Shown: positions 21,757 to 31,657 of the stretch, piece by piece
Layout of the letters: each line of letters opens with the position of its first letter
Position numbering within the stretch: position 1 is the stretch's first letter
Assembly (NCBI RefSeq): GCF_019175385.1
Contig: NC_083339.1
Location: 82,510,120-82,574,119 of the forward strand
DNA: 64,000 nt
DNA from: Lycium barbarum
Taxonomy: Eukaryota > Streptophyta > Magnoliopsida > Solanales > Solanaceae
Direction: 5' to 3'
The notes under the pieces: generated by a model
Databases searched by the model: none
Seen by the model: only the letters and a program-made list of their open reading frames with translations
What the model was told of the DNA's origin: nothing
Program-made: the position numbers and the translations under genes

Positions 21757-24700
21757 TGTTATGTCCCGTATTTTCGTATAACGGGAAATCAAGAAATAAA
21801 TAAGACTTGTGTGTGTTGAGGAAATATTTGGATTTTGGTGAATATGACTATGTTGGTTATGGAGTCGTTAATGTTAAGACCTCGGGGAAGGCCGAGGGTA
21901 AATTTGGAATTTCGGAAATTTGTTTCGGGAATTACAAAACGGGACGTTTTATGAATTGGGCCAAGAAAAATTTGAACATAAAAGTGAAGCCCAAAGTGTG
22001 AAGTGGCCGGCCCCTTTGGCAAGGCCCAAGACCATTTTAATGGTCGTGTGAGTGGCATGTGCCTTAGTCAAGATATATATCAATGATCCTTAGAATTATC
22101 TAGACAAAAAAAAAAATCAAACAAACCCAACTTGGAACCTAAACCACTATTCGGCCGAACCCCTTAGGGGAGGAAAGAAATAATTTTCCAAGCTTTGTTG
22201 TTAATCCAAAATTCTTGATTTCTACATAGTTGTGAAGTACTCAAGACGCTCTCCGACGTGATACAAGTAGTTTGGAGAAAGAGCGACGTTTACGACAAGT
22301 CAGAAATTCAAGAAAAGGTATGAATTTTGTCCTCTTAATGTTATGAAATGGATATGTATGTGTTAGTGATTGGATTAGCATGAAGATTATGGGATGGGGT
22401 CGTGTTTGTGCATGGCGTGTGTGTGTGAAAAAAAAGGTGTGTTTGGCCGTGTGCCTTAGATGGGAAAAACAAGTGTGAATTGATTTCGTTTAAGGTTGGT
22501 AGTTGTGTCGTCATGGCCTTTATAACGTAAATGATTGATTGAAGAATTGATTTGGTGTTAGAAAATGATTTCGGACGTTATCGGAAAAGTGTATACCTTT
22601 GGGGATATTTGTGTATATCATAGCATATTTATGACACTAAAGACCTTAAATAAGATTTATGGTTGATGATAACGAATTTGGAATGAAACGACGCAAGTTA
22701 GAACGTTCGTCGTAACGTTTGGTGTTTGAATGAAAAATGGGAAAGTAGTGAACTTTGGGGATGTTTGTATGTGGTTTGGAACTTGTATGTAGTGTGCTTG
22801 AATAATTGGGAATGAGTGAATGAATGGACTAATGTGGAAATAGATTTGGAAGTTGAATCAAGAATTTGCCAACTTATGTATTAAAGTGAAATTTTGAAGT
22901 TAATGTAGTATGATTGTGGTTTGTATGGTTTAAAGATGTTTGGGCTGTTGTTGTTGTTGTATTTTGAGCCGAGCTAAGTCTCGGGGATGTTAGATTTATA
23001 GGGGAAATGCTGCCGAAATTTCGGTAGCCAAGTATAGCCCCAAAGATGAAAATGCTAACTCTCATGAATAGTAACTGGTAAAAGTGACCATTTGCAGTTT
23101 CTGGACGAAACGGGAATCGCGATTTGAGGAGCGTAAGGCGCCAACCAGGTATGTAAAGCCTACCTATCCTTCTTTTGGCATGTCCTAGTCATACTAGGTT
23201 AATATCGGAATCTCGGGGGTAACTCTGCTCTTGGAAATTTAGGTTCAAGTTTGGGTACTATTCATCCAGCGCAATTGAACCCTTTTGTGGCATTTGGTCA
23301 AAGGAATGTTCGAATCGTCATAACTTTTGTGGTTGTGTCCGAAACCCTCCGAAACTTTCGTAGATGGCTCTAGGGAGCCTAAGGTCTGTGATTTGCGTCC
23401 GCCGCCTCAATTTGACTCGAGGTGGGCCCACGAGCCCCGAGGCTCCCCTTATTCGGTTTGTTTGGTTCGTTTGCGTCCGCTATGACCAGTGATCGTTTGT
23501 TTATGACTCAATGGTGCGTTTGAAACTTCCTATGCCGTTAGTGGACGTTTTGTACTTTGAATAATGTGAGATCTTCGGAAAATGACCTATAAACAACTTT
23601 TTCTAAAGATTTGGCAGTTTGGAACTTCGTAACTTTTATACACAAATTTTGTTCAATCTGATTCCTATTCCGAGCCTTCTGGCGTCAGTATATACCTATA
23701 CGTAAACTATATGTTGAGTCCGACAAATTATTTTTGATATGCATATGGTTTCTGCACTACTCTGTTCGTGCGGTCTGCTATGACTTCGTTCGTCGGTACC
23801 CGGGCCGACTTTGTGATCGTGCGCGCTATATTATATTCGGGAGTTATGATGTGTTACGGTTTCCGAGGCCTCGCCATAGGGCCGGCTACCGTTTATGGAG
23901 TTATGATGTGATATGGCATTTGATATGTTCTGATGATGTGATGTGTGTGTGATATGATGTGTCTGGAGATTGTACGGAGATTTGAAAACTTCTGGAGTTA
24001 TGATGTGTTGTGGCACCAGCGTCGAGGGGTGACCACGTTCCTAAACCCTATACATGATTTGATTTGCATTTGTATGTTCGCCTCCCGCACAGGTTTGCTT
24101 GGTTTGCGATGTCGGTGTGTTTGTTCTTTCTGACTCCAGTTGTGTTTGTGATTTCTGTACCTTCTGCTTTACATACTCAGTACTTCTCCCGTACTGACCC
24201 CCGTTTTCTTCGGGGGCTGTGTTTCATGCCCGCAGGTACAGAAGCTCATTTGGGTGGTCCTCCAGTCTAGGCTACTCATTCTGCTGTGTTGGAGAGCTCC
24301 CCTTTGATTCGGAGCCTAGTCATTGGTACATATCTTTTGTTGTGTCTGTATCCTGTACATTTGGATGAGTGGGTACGGCGGGGCCCTGTCCCGTCCTATG
24401 TTCTTATGTTCTGTTTTGTCTAGAGGCCTGTAGTCAGATTTGTGGGTCGTGGGTCCGGTGTGTTTGCATGTGAGTCTGTTTTGCGATCTTAAGCGGCCCG
24501 TACGCTACTATGGCCAAGTCGGCCTCTGAGTTTGTATGTGTGTGTATGCATTTGGGGGCGATGTACATTCCGCTACCCCTCTGATGTGTGTGTGTGAAAT
24601 TTGGCGATGTATATTCCGCCTCCTTTCTGATTTGTGATTTGTCTGATCTGTACGGGCGACTGCTTAGGATAAGTGTTCGGTAGATATCTGATTACGATGT

Positions 24701-24818
24701 TAAGTTCGAATAACGTACGTTGAGTTTGGACGAGGCTGATTACGATGGTTTGGGTGTGAGTTCGTTTGGGGTGTCTCAGAAGGGCACCAGTCGCGGCCCA
24801 CGGGGCTGGGTCGTGACA
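21757..24818 (+). repeat. R2 3' LTR
   Basis: 3062 bp, about 99.4% identical to 15310-18372 by eye. Differences cluster in the last kilobase. One indel shortens a TG run near 23945 and another adds a G near 24771. Confidence 0.97.
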
Positions 24819-24823
24819 GTGTA

Positions 24824-24950
24824 ACACTAAGCCTTGGTAGGGCCAGGTATGTGTAACACTGAGCCTTGGTTAGCCAGGTATGTATGACCACCGAGCCTAG
24901 CTATGGTCGGGTACGTGAAACACCGAACCTTCGGGGTCGGGTATGTTATG
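24824..24950 (+). repeat. S2 GAGCC minisatellite, right part
   Basis: Four units of about 32 bp containing GAGCCTTGGTAGGGCCAGG or variants. It continues the array at 15177-15309 that R2 split. Confidence 0.85.
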
Positions 24951-26080
24951 TAAATGTTATGTATATGATATGATTATGTATGTGATATGATTATGTATAC
25001 AATCTGAATGTGAATAAGGGTATGTATACGAATACGAGTACTAATATGGAACGGATACGAATATGGATACGGATATTGAGGTATGAGGACAAAAACACAT
25101 TAGAATGGAAAGTTTCTATGAAAGGCAAGTAAGTGTCCATGGCGGTAATATTACCATCTCCCTTCTTGTGCTATTTCTTATGATGTTCATTATGCTTCTA
25201 CATTGATATTGATCATGCTTTACATACTCAATACATTCTTCATACTGACATCCTTTTGTTTGTGGACGCTGCGTCATGCCCGCAGGTGCACAGGGAGACA
25301 GGCTCGATCCATAACGGTATTCTCAGAGACCACCTAGCAGAGCTCCATTTCATTCGGAGCCATAGCTTTTGGGTACTTATTCTTTTGTGTACATAATTAT
25401 GGGCATAGCGGGGTCCTGTACCGCTTATGTGATGTGTTATACTCTCCTTAGAGGCTCGTAGTCATGTGTATATGGTTAGATATGTCTGGCCTTGTTGACC
25501 TATATTTTGTATATCATTTTGTTTGCCTTGTCGGCTCATGTACATTGATGTGGCATAGATGCCAATTATGATATAAAGGCATTGTTGTCCAATGGGACTA
25601 GCATGATGAATGAATAGAAGTATGTTAAATTATGTGGCTCACCTAGATGTAAGTATAAGTGTAAGCCAAGGGGCGCCCGGGTGGGCTAGCACCGGGCGCT
25701 CGTCGCGACCCTCCAGACGGGTCGTGACATCGGGTTTATACTTTTGTGTATATATATATGCATAAGTATTTTGGGCACGACAGGGTCTTGTCCCGTCCAT
25801 ATGTCTAGTACTCTAGTAGAGGCTCATAGATACGTATGTGTGGGTTATATGGTCTCACAAGATCACTACTATATATATGTATATATGTGTACATCATCTT
25901 TTGATAGCCAAAGGGCTTATGTATATAAAAGTATTTATGTTCTTTAATGAAAATGATTTTCTTATGATTATGAGATTACCAACGAAAAAAGAGGCTTAAT
26001 GAGTATGATGAGTAGTAGAACGAGCGGTGCTCGGTGGTCAGCCCAGGGTACCCGTCACGGCCCCTAGCTGGGTGGTGACA

Positions 26081-26475
26081 GTTTCTCAGAGTCGGGCTCT
26101 CAGTATAGAAATGATTCAGGACAGATGAGATCATCTATACCACAATGTACTCAGTGCGGTAAGCTACATTGGGGACCGTGTCGATTGGGTTTGGATGTTT
26201 TCTATGTTTGCGGCCAGTCAGGTCATATTATGAGAGAGTGCCCATTTCGGGGCGGTAGGCGTGCGGTCCAGCCCGCAGGATCAGCGGCTAGTTTTTCTTC
26301 GGTGCGCTCGGGAGGGCAGACTCCCCTGATTCCAGCAGGTCGAGGTAAAGGCAGAGAGGGAGCATCTACTTCAGGTGCCACTCAGCCCCGTATATATGCT
26401 TTAGCTGAGCGACAGGATCTAGAGTCAATCCCTGATGCCGTCACAGGTACATTTGTACCTTTGATAATGTGTTAA
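26081..26475 (+). pseudogene. gag: R1 gag, 3' part (zinc knuckles)
   Basis: It resumes R1 gag after S1; the first five bases are the TSD copy. The main open frame starts at 26125. CTQCGKLHWGPC is intact. In the second knuckle the first Cys is replaced by Phe (FYVCGQSGHIMREC), which would remove a zinc ligand. A Gly/Arg-rich stretch and YALAERQDLESIPD follow, then a stop at 26475 where protease would begin. Confidence 0.88.
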
Positions 26476-26683
26476 AGAAGGAATAAATATTTGTAACATT
26501 AAGCAACTATGAATTGAGAATTTTTATGCTATGTAGCGATGGTAATCGGTAGAGTATGATATGTGGTATTAACAATGTTTATACATCCTTGAGGATAGTA
26601 TCGACGATGGTACTCAAGTTTTAAGGAAGTAAAGTATGAAGAGTAAAACTTCCAAGATAGTAGTTACTGACTGATAGAGGAAA
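26476..26683 (+). other. R1 post-gag noncoding, left part
   Basis: AT-rich DNA with no pol similarity that I can see. R3 interrupts it at the GATAA duplication (26684-26688); it continues at 43695. Confidence 0.7.
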
Positions 26684-26710
26684 GATAATGTCCCCATACT
26701 TATTATATAC

Positions 26711-27263
26711 TGTCACGACCCATTACCCACATATATGACTACAGGCCTCTACAAACCAAAATGGAAACATATGACGGGAAAGGGCCCTGCCGTACCCCAA
26801 ATAGTCAAATATATACAGAAACATATACATGACAAAGATATATACCAAAATATAGGCTCCGAATCAAAAGGAGCACTCTGTACTGGCAGAAGGTGTGGCC
26901 TACTCTGGCGCATCACGAGTCTATGTACCTGCGGGCATGAAACGCAGCCCCCGAAGAAAGGGGGTCAGTACGAAATATGTACTGAGTATGTAAAACATAG
27001 AGTACAGAAATCCAAACCATAGCTGACATAAAAGGGTACAGGAAATATACATTTGTCATCAATGAAAGTCTTAAGGCGATTCGCTACGTTTGTGCAAATT
27101 GCGAATGTTTGGACGTTCCTTTCAACAAATGTAAAGGTTCTAATTCAATTGTACTGAATGAAATAGTACTAAAAGTAAACTCAGATTTCGATGAACAGAA
27201 TATTCTCCGAGGCTCTAATCCGAATCTAGTACGCCTAGGACATGCCAAAAGAAGGAAAGGTAG
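26711..27263 (-). repeat. R4 3' LTR remnant
   Basis: Starts TGTCACGACCC and matches the R4 5' LTR in two blocks. An internal deletion joins a point near 27050 to sequence equivalent to 30959, and the copy stops at GGTAGG (27263). The conserved double hairpin (CCCC / GGGG version) is present at about 26930-26990. Confidence 0.88.
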
Positions 27264-27275
27264 GGCGATTCGCTA
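27264..27275. other. 12-bp templated filler at the R4 deletion junction
   Basis: GGCGATTCGCTA between the LTR remnant and RT repeats 27075-27086, about 190 bp away, exactly. It belongs to neither flank at this position. This is a typical scar of break repair with local copying. Confidence 0.7.
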
Positions 27276-28040
27276 GTAGGCCTAGGCCAATTCTGTACAA
27301 CTTTAATCTTCTGCGTATCGACCCGAATACCATCTGCTCCGACAATATGCCCCAAGAATGCCACTGAGGTCAACCAGAATTCACATTTGGAGAATTTAGC
27401 ATATAATTTTTGCTGCCGAAGTGTGCCAAGTACTGTTCTCAAATGATCTGAATGCTCCTCTGCTGATCGTGAATAAACCAAAATATCATCAATAAATACA
27501 ATCACGAACATATCAAGGAACTGCCGGAATACCCGATTCATCAAATCCATGAATACCGCTGGAGCATTAGTCAGCCCAAAAGACATCACTTTGAATTCAT
27601 AATGCCTGTATCGGGTCCTGAAAGCAGTCTTTGGAATATCGGCCGCTCGTACCCGTACCTGATGGTAGCCTGAACGCAAATCTATCTTCGAAAAATATTT
27701 GGCACCCTGTAACTAATCAAACAAATCGTCAATCCGAGGGAGGGGATATTTATTCTTTATAGTCACCTTGTTTAGCTGTCTGTAGTCAATACACATCCGC
27801 AGTGACCCGTCTTTCTTCCTTACAAATATTACCGGCGCTCCCCAGGGTGATGTATTGGGTCTGATGAAGCCTTTGTCCAATAGATCTTTCAGCTGTTCCT
27901 TCAGTTCTTTCAGTTATGCCAGTGCCATTCTGTACGGAGGTATAGATATGGGCTGCGTATCTGGCAACAAATCTATCGTAAATTCTATCTCCCGTTTAGG
28001 GGGAAAACCTGGGAGCTCATCTGGGAATACATCTGGAAAT
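27276..28040 (-). pseudogene. pol: R4 reverse transcriptase, partial
   Basis: On the minus strand, motifs in order: [74 protein letters not shown], and the catalytic FIDDILVYS. It continues to [11 protein letters not shown] and NWPRPTS, where a deletion ends it. In-frame stops replace expected codons twice (one in the segment before RT, one at DDLFD*LQGAK) and a frameshift lies near 28045. Compared with R5 the thumb end, RNase H and integrase are missing. Confidence 0.92.
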
Positions 28041-28482
28041 TCATTGACAACTGGAACTGACTGGAGCGTAGGTGTCTCTACCATGGACCAAATGATAGAT
28101 ATAACCTTTCTGAATCAACTTCTTAGCCTTGAGGTATGAAATAAACTTACCCCTTTGGCAGTCAACATTAGCATAACAGGAAGCTAACCAGTCCATGCCC
28201 ATAATAACATCGAATTCAGTCATATCTAGTTCTACCAGATCAGCTTTAGTGCAACGATCACATATAATCACAGAACAATCTTTATATACCTGCCTCGCTA
28301 TAATATAATCCCCAACCGGTGTAGCTACTTCGAATGATTCTATAGGCTCGGGTATTATTCCAATTTTACTAGCAATGAGCGGGGAGATATATGATAAAGT
28401 AGAGCCAAGATCAATCAATGCATATACAGATCGGGAGAAAACTAGTAATGTACCTGTAACAACTTTTGGCGACGCCTCCTAG
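28041..28482 (-). pseudogene. pol: R4 aspartic protease region
   Basis: Frame with YALIDLGSTLSYISP, where R5 has LIDPGST; the position of the catalytic Asp is kept but the following residue differs. MGMDWLASCYANVDC follows. About 25 residues present in R5 between VDC and RGKFISYLKA are missing, bounded by a repeated RGK. A TAG at 28480-28482 separates gag and protease in the same frame where R5 has Gln. Confidence 0.88.
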
Positions 28483-29859
28483 TCATGGCGGCTAGCTAAT
28501 GCATATATGCGGTTCGAAGGACCGCTAGAATCAGAAACACCGCTACGGCCTCGACTGCGCATACCTCGCCCCGCCGGGGGTATAGCTGAAGAAGTAGAGG
28601 ATGAACCAGCAGCTGATCCCGTCGGCTGAACTGTACCACCAGAACCACTCGCTAACGGATAATCACACATAACATGACCCTGACGGCCGCAAAAAAAACA
28701 GGCTCCTGTAGCTCGGTAGCACTCCCCTGGGTGCGATCTCCCACAATGAGAACAACGGGGCCTGGGTGCTCTGGACTGGCTGTAACCTCTGGTCATCTGT
28801 GAACCTGGTGCTCTGGAACTCTGGCCGGCCCCAGACGGCCTGCACCATCAAATCGTCTACCGGTAGACTGTGTACCCCGGCCTGACGGAGGAGGATATCT
28901 GCCTGACTGCTATAACTGAGGCTGTCCGCCTCGGAAATCTCTAGAATACCCTGCTGACCTAGCCCGCTTGGGCGGCCTCCTATCACGATCTCTGTCCGAC
29001 CGGTCCTCTCTGTGCCGGTCCTCCATACCCTGCGCGTAGGCCTGTAATCGGGCGAAATCCATACCCGTTTGCGATGCCACCGCCAAACAACTGTCAATCA
29101 AGTAGCGATCCAGCCCTATCAGATACCGGTGCATCCGATCAGGCATCTCAGCTACTATGGCAGGTGCATATCTAGCCAGAGAATCAAACTCCAAGCTGTA
29201 CTCGCGAACACTCCGAACTCTCTGCCGCAGCTGCAGAAATCTATCAACTCTGGCCCGCCGCAACTCTGGGGGCAAAAAGTGGCTGAGAAAGGCGGCTACG
29301 AACTCGTCCCACACAGCTAGGGGAGCACCCTCACCTCTGGACAGCTCCCAAGACTCATACCAATTAATCGCGACATCCCGTAATCTGTGTGAGGCCAACT
29401 CGACAGACTCTGTCTCTGAAGCCCTAACCAATCTCAATGAGCGCTGCATCTGCCGAATAAAGTCCTGGGGTCCTCCTCGGGCTTAGACTCGAAAAACTCT
29501 GGGGGACTACATGTCAGAAAATCACGGACCCTCAGGCTATCACGTCTATCATCATCATCACCTCTCAGCCCCCGTCTACGAGCTTGTCCTGCCACCAACG
29601 TCATCAGCAACTGTACGACCTCCCTCATCGCCCTATCCCCCTCCCCTGGCTGAGGAGCTGGAGGCTCGGGCGCTGGAGTCTCTGGAGCTAATGATGGACC
29701 TGCTCCAAGCTCCTCCGGTGGTGGTGTAGCTGAACCCTCTGACTGAGGCACAACATCGGGCATAATCTGAGTACGAGCCCGAGTAACTCGTTGCACCTGA
29801 CTGGTCTCTCCTCTCACTGCCTTGCCCTTCTGGGCAGCCTTCGCCTTTTTCGGAGGCAT
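28483..29859 (-). pseudogene. gag: R4 gag
   Basis: ATG complement at 29857-29859 opens MPPKKAKAAQKGK. The capsid core is intact in sequence (PPEFFESKPEEDP, LASHRLRD, FLSHFLPPELRRARVDRF, EYSLEFDSLARYAP). Then come a basic linker, CSHCGRSHPGEC and CFFCGRQGHVMCDY; the last Cys of the second knuckle is Tyr. A one-base deletion near 29466 (EDP/QDF) and further frame changes around 28850-28910 break it. A TTTTTCAG acceptor-like site lies directly before the ATG. Confidence 0.92.
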
Positions 29860-29985
29860 AACTGAAAAACACAACAACCGATCAGAAAAGAATCATCCTA
29901 ATAGCACAGCTCTATCGCACGATCTAAGATTCAAAGAAAGGTAACACCCTAAATGTCCTGTAGCCTCCTGTTTATAGATGTGGTG
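29860..29985 (-). other. R4 leader with PBS deleted
   Basis: Leader sequence like R2 and R5 up to the middle of the dimerisation-like hairpin (GATGTGGTG), then an abrupt switch at about 29985 to LTR DNA. The hairpin loop, PBS and about 65 bp of LTR end are missing. Confidence 0.85.
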
Positions 29986-31652
29986 GGAAAGGGCCCTGCC
30001 GTACCCCAAATAGTCAAATATACAGAAACATATACATGACAAAGATATATACCAAAATATAGGCTCCGAATCAAAAAGAGCACTCTATACTGGCAGAAGG
30101 TGTGGCCTACTCTGGCGGATCACGAGTCTCTGCACCTGCGGGCATGAAACGCAGCCCCCGAAGAAAGGGGGTCAGTACGAAAGATGTACTGAGTATGTAA
30201 AGCATAGAGTACAGAAATCCAAACCATAGCTGACATAAAAGGGTACAGGAAGTAAATACCGAACCAGTACATCAAAGTCCGTGCTGACAACATATGTATA
30301 TATAATGCAAATAAAAATCATGCATAATGCTCAGGAACGTGGTCACCACTCCGACGCTGGTGCCACAACACAGCATACTCCAGAAAGTTTCAAATCTCCG
30401 TACAAACCCCGAACATAACATATCATCACAGCATATCATATCATCAAAACATATCATAAGACATATCACAGCATAACTCCATAAACGGTACCGGCCCTAT
30501 GGCGAGGTCTCGGGATCCGTAACACATCAAATTGCCGAATATGTCATAATACGCACGATCACAAAACCGGCCCGGGATCCGACGAACGATATCATAATAA
30601 TATGCACGAGCGGAGTAGTGAGAAACTAATACAATTTACATATCAAAACATTTGTGAAAACTTGATATGATCATACGACAACAAGTTTGGTAAACCAATT
30701 TGAACAAATGATCAATATGGAGTTTATCTCACAAAAATACTTCTGACATCGTATTTATAGTTCAAAGTGTAAATCAGAACATAATAGAGCAATCAAGACA
30801 TTATTCTATAGTATCTAAAATCATAAGCAAAAGTCTCACTCTGATATCATACAACGATAAGTCGATTAGGGCAAACGAAGAAATCTCGGAGTTAGTGGGC
30901 CCACCTCTGGTCAAGTCGAGGTGGCGTACGTCATTTACAAACATTAGACCTTATGGAGTCATCAATGAAAGTCTTAAGGCGATTCGCTACGTTTGTGCAA
31001 ATTACGAATGTTTGGACGTTCCTTTCAACAAATGTAAAGGTTCTAATTCAATTGTACTGAATGAAATAGTACTAAAAGTAAACTCAGATTTCGATGAACA
31101 TAATATTCTCCGAGGCTCTAATCCGAATCTAGTATGCCTAGGACATGCCAAAAGAAGGAAAGGTAGGGCTTTACATACCTTATAAGAATTCAAGAAGAGA
31201 GAGATTTTAGGATCAAAGTTGAAGGACTTGTAATTTCTTTTTCTTCCTCCTTGTTCGGCCGAGGGCCTCTTGTGCTCTCAATCTCTCTGTTGTTTTAATT
31301 TCTTGAACATTCTTGAATAAGAATGAAGACTTAGCCCCTCTTATATTATTAATCACATGAATAATTACATGGGCTTGGGCCAAGGCCATATGGCCGGCCA
31401 CCCCCTTAGTTTGGGCCACAATTTCTCTTTTATATTTTTGAGCCCAATTCATTAAGATCTTATTTTTTTTTTGTAATTCACGGAACTAATTTCTAAAATT
31501 CCAATTTTTCCCTTGGCCTTCCCCGATGTCTCCGCGTCAATATTTTTCATGAATATCACACATATGTTGAATAAAATAAAAACATAGCCTTATTTCCTAC
31601 AAGACAAGATTATTCCAAATTTTCCAAATGCGCAAAAATGCGGGATATAACA
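29986..31652 (-). repeat. R4 5' LTR, truncated
   Basis: It runs from GGAAAGGGCCC to GGGATATAACA. It contains the double hairpin (about 30135-30200), the GTTACGGATCC..GGCCGG palindromic region, AAG/GTATGTAAAGC (minus, near 31176), a TTCGGCCGA palindrome (about 31254) and a TATAAGAGG box (about 31336). It is distantly related to the LTRs of R2 and S4 through the GGCCGGCC-containing segment. Confidence 0.85.
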
Positions 31653-31657
31653 TATAC

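Larger units (their letters stand above)
15310..24818 (+). mobile_element. R2: intact-ended gag-only LTR retrotransposon (TR-GAG type), TSD GTGTA
   Basis: LTRs at 15310-18372 and 21757-24818 (3063 and 3062 bp) enclose a 3.4-kb interior with PBS, gag, a long noncoding stretch and PPT. The 5-bp duplication GTGTA is exact (15305-15309 and 24819-24823). I count about 17 substitutions and two small indels between the LTRs, roughly 0.55%. At an assumed 1.3e-8 substitutions per site per year this is about 0.2 million years. No pol is present, which matches the described TR-GAG class of non-autonomous elements. It is the youngest and best-preserved insertion here. Confidence 0.97.
13588..25729 (+). 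mobile_element. S2: solo LTR in S1 (TSD TCGGG)
   Basis: It begins TGTTACACCTCGGG and ends GGGTCGTGACA, flanked by TCGGG at 13583-13587 and 25730-25734. Its own sequence is 13588-15309 plus 24824-25729, about 2.63 kb, interrupted by R2. No PBS, PPT or coding part is associated with it. It is related to S1 and R1 in its first half but has a different minisatellite. Confidence 0.95.
11289..26080 (+). mobile_element. S1: solo LTR in R1 gag (TSD GTTTC)
   Basis: It begins TGTTACACCTCGG and ends GTGGTGACA, flanked by GTTTC on both sides (11284-11288 and 26081-26085). Its own sequence is 11289-13587 plus 25735-26080, about 2.65 kb; the rest is S2 and R2. No PBS, PPT or gene belongs to it, so it is a solo LTR, normally produced by recombination between the two LTRs of a complete element. 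Confidence 0.95.
26711..31652 (-). mobile_element. R4: deleted minus-strand retrotransposon in the R3 3' LTR (TSD TATAC)
   Basis: TATAC is duplicated at 26706-26710 and 31653-31657. Order on the minus strand: 5' LTR (29986-31652), leader without PBS, gag, protease, RT palm/fingers, then a direct junction to the 3' LTR remnant (26711-27263). The rest of RT, RNase H, integrase and PPT are deleted. It entered R3 only 22 bp from the end of that LTR. Confidence 0.93.

Noticed and set aside
11289..26080. S1 and S2 as the two LTRs of one element
   Set aside because: Each has its own TSD, one lies inside the other, and no PBS or PPT lies between them.
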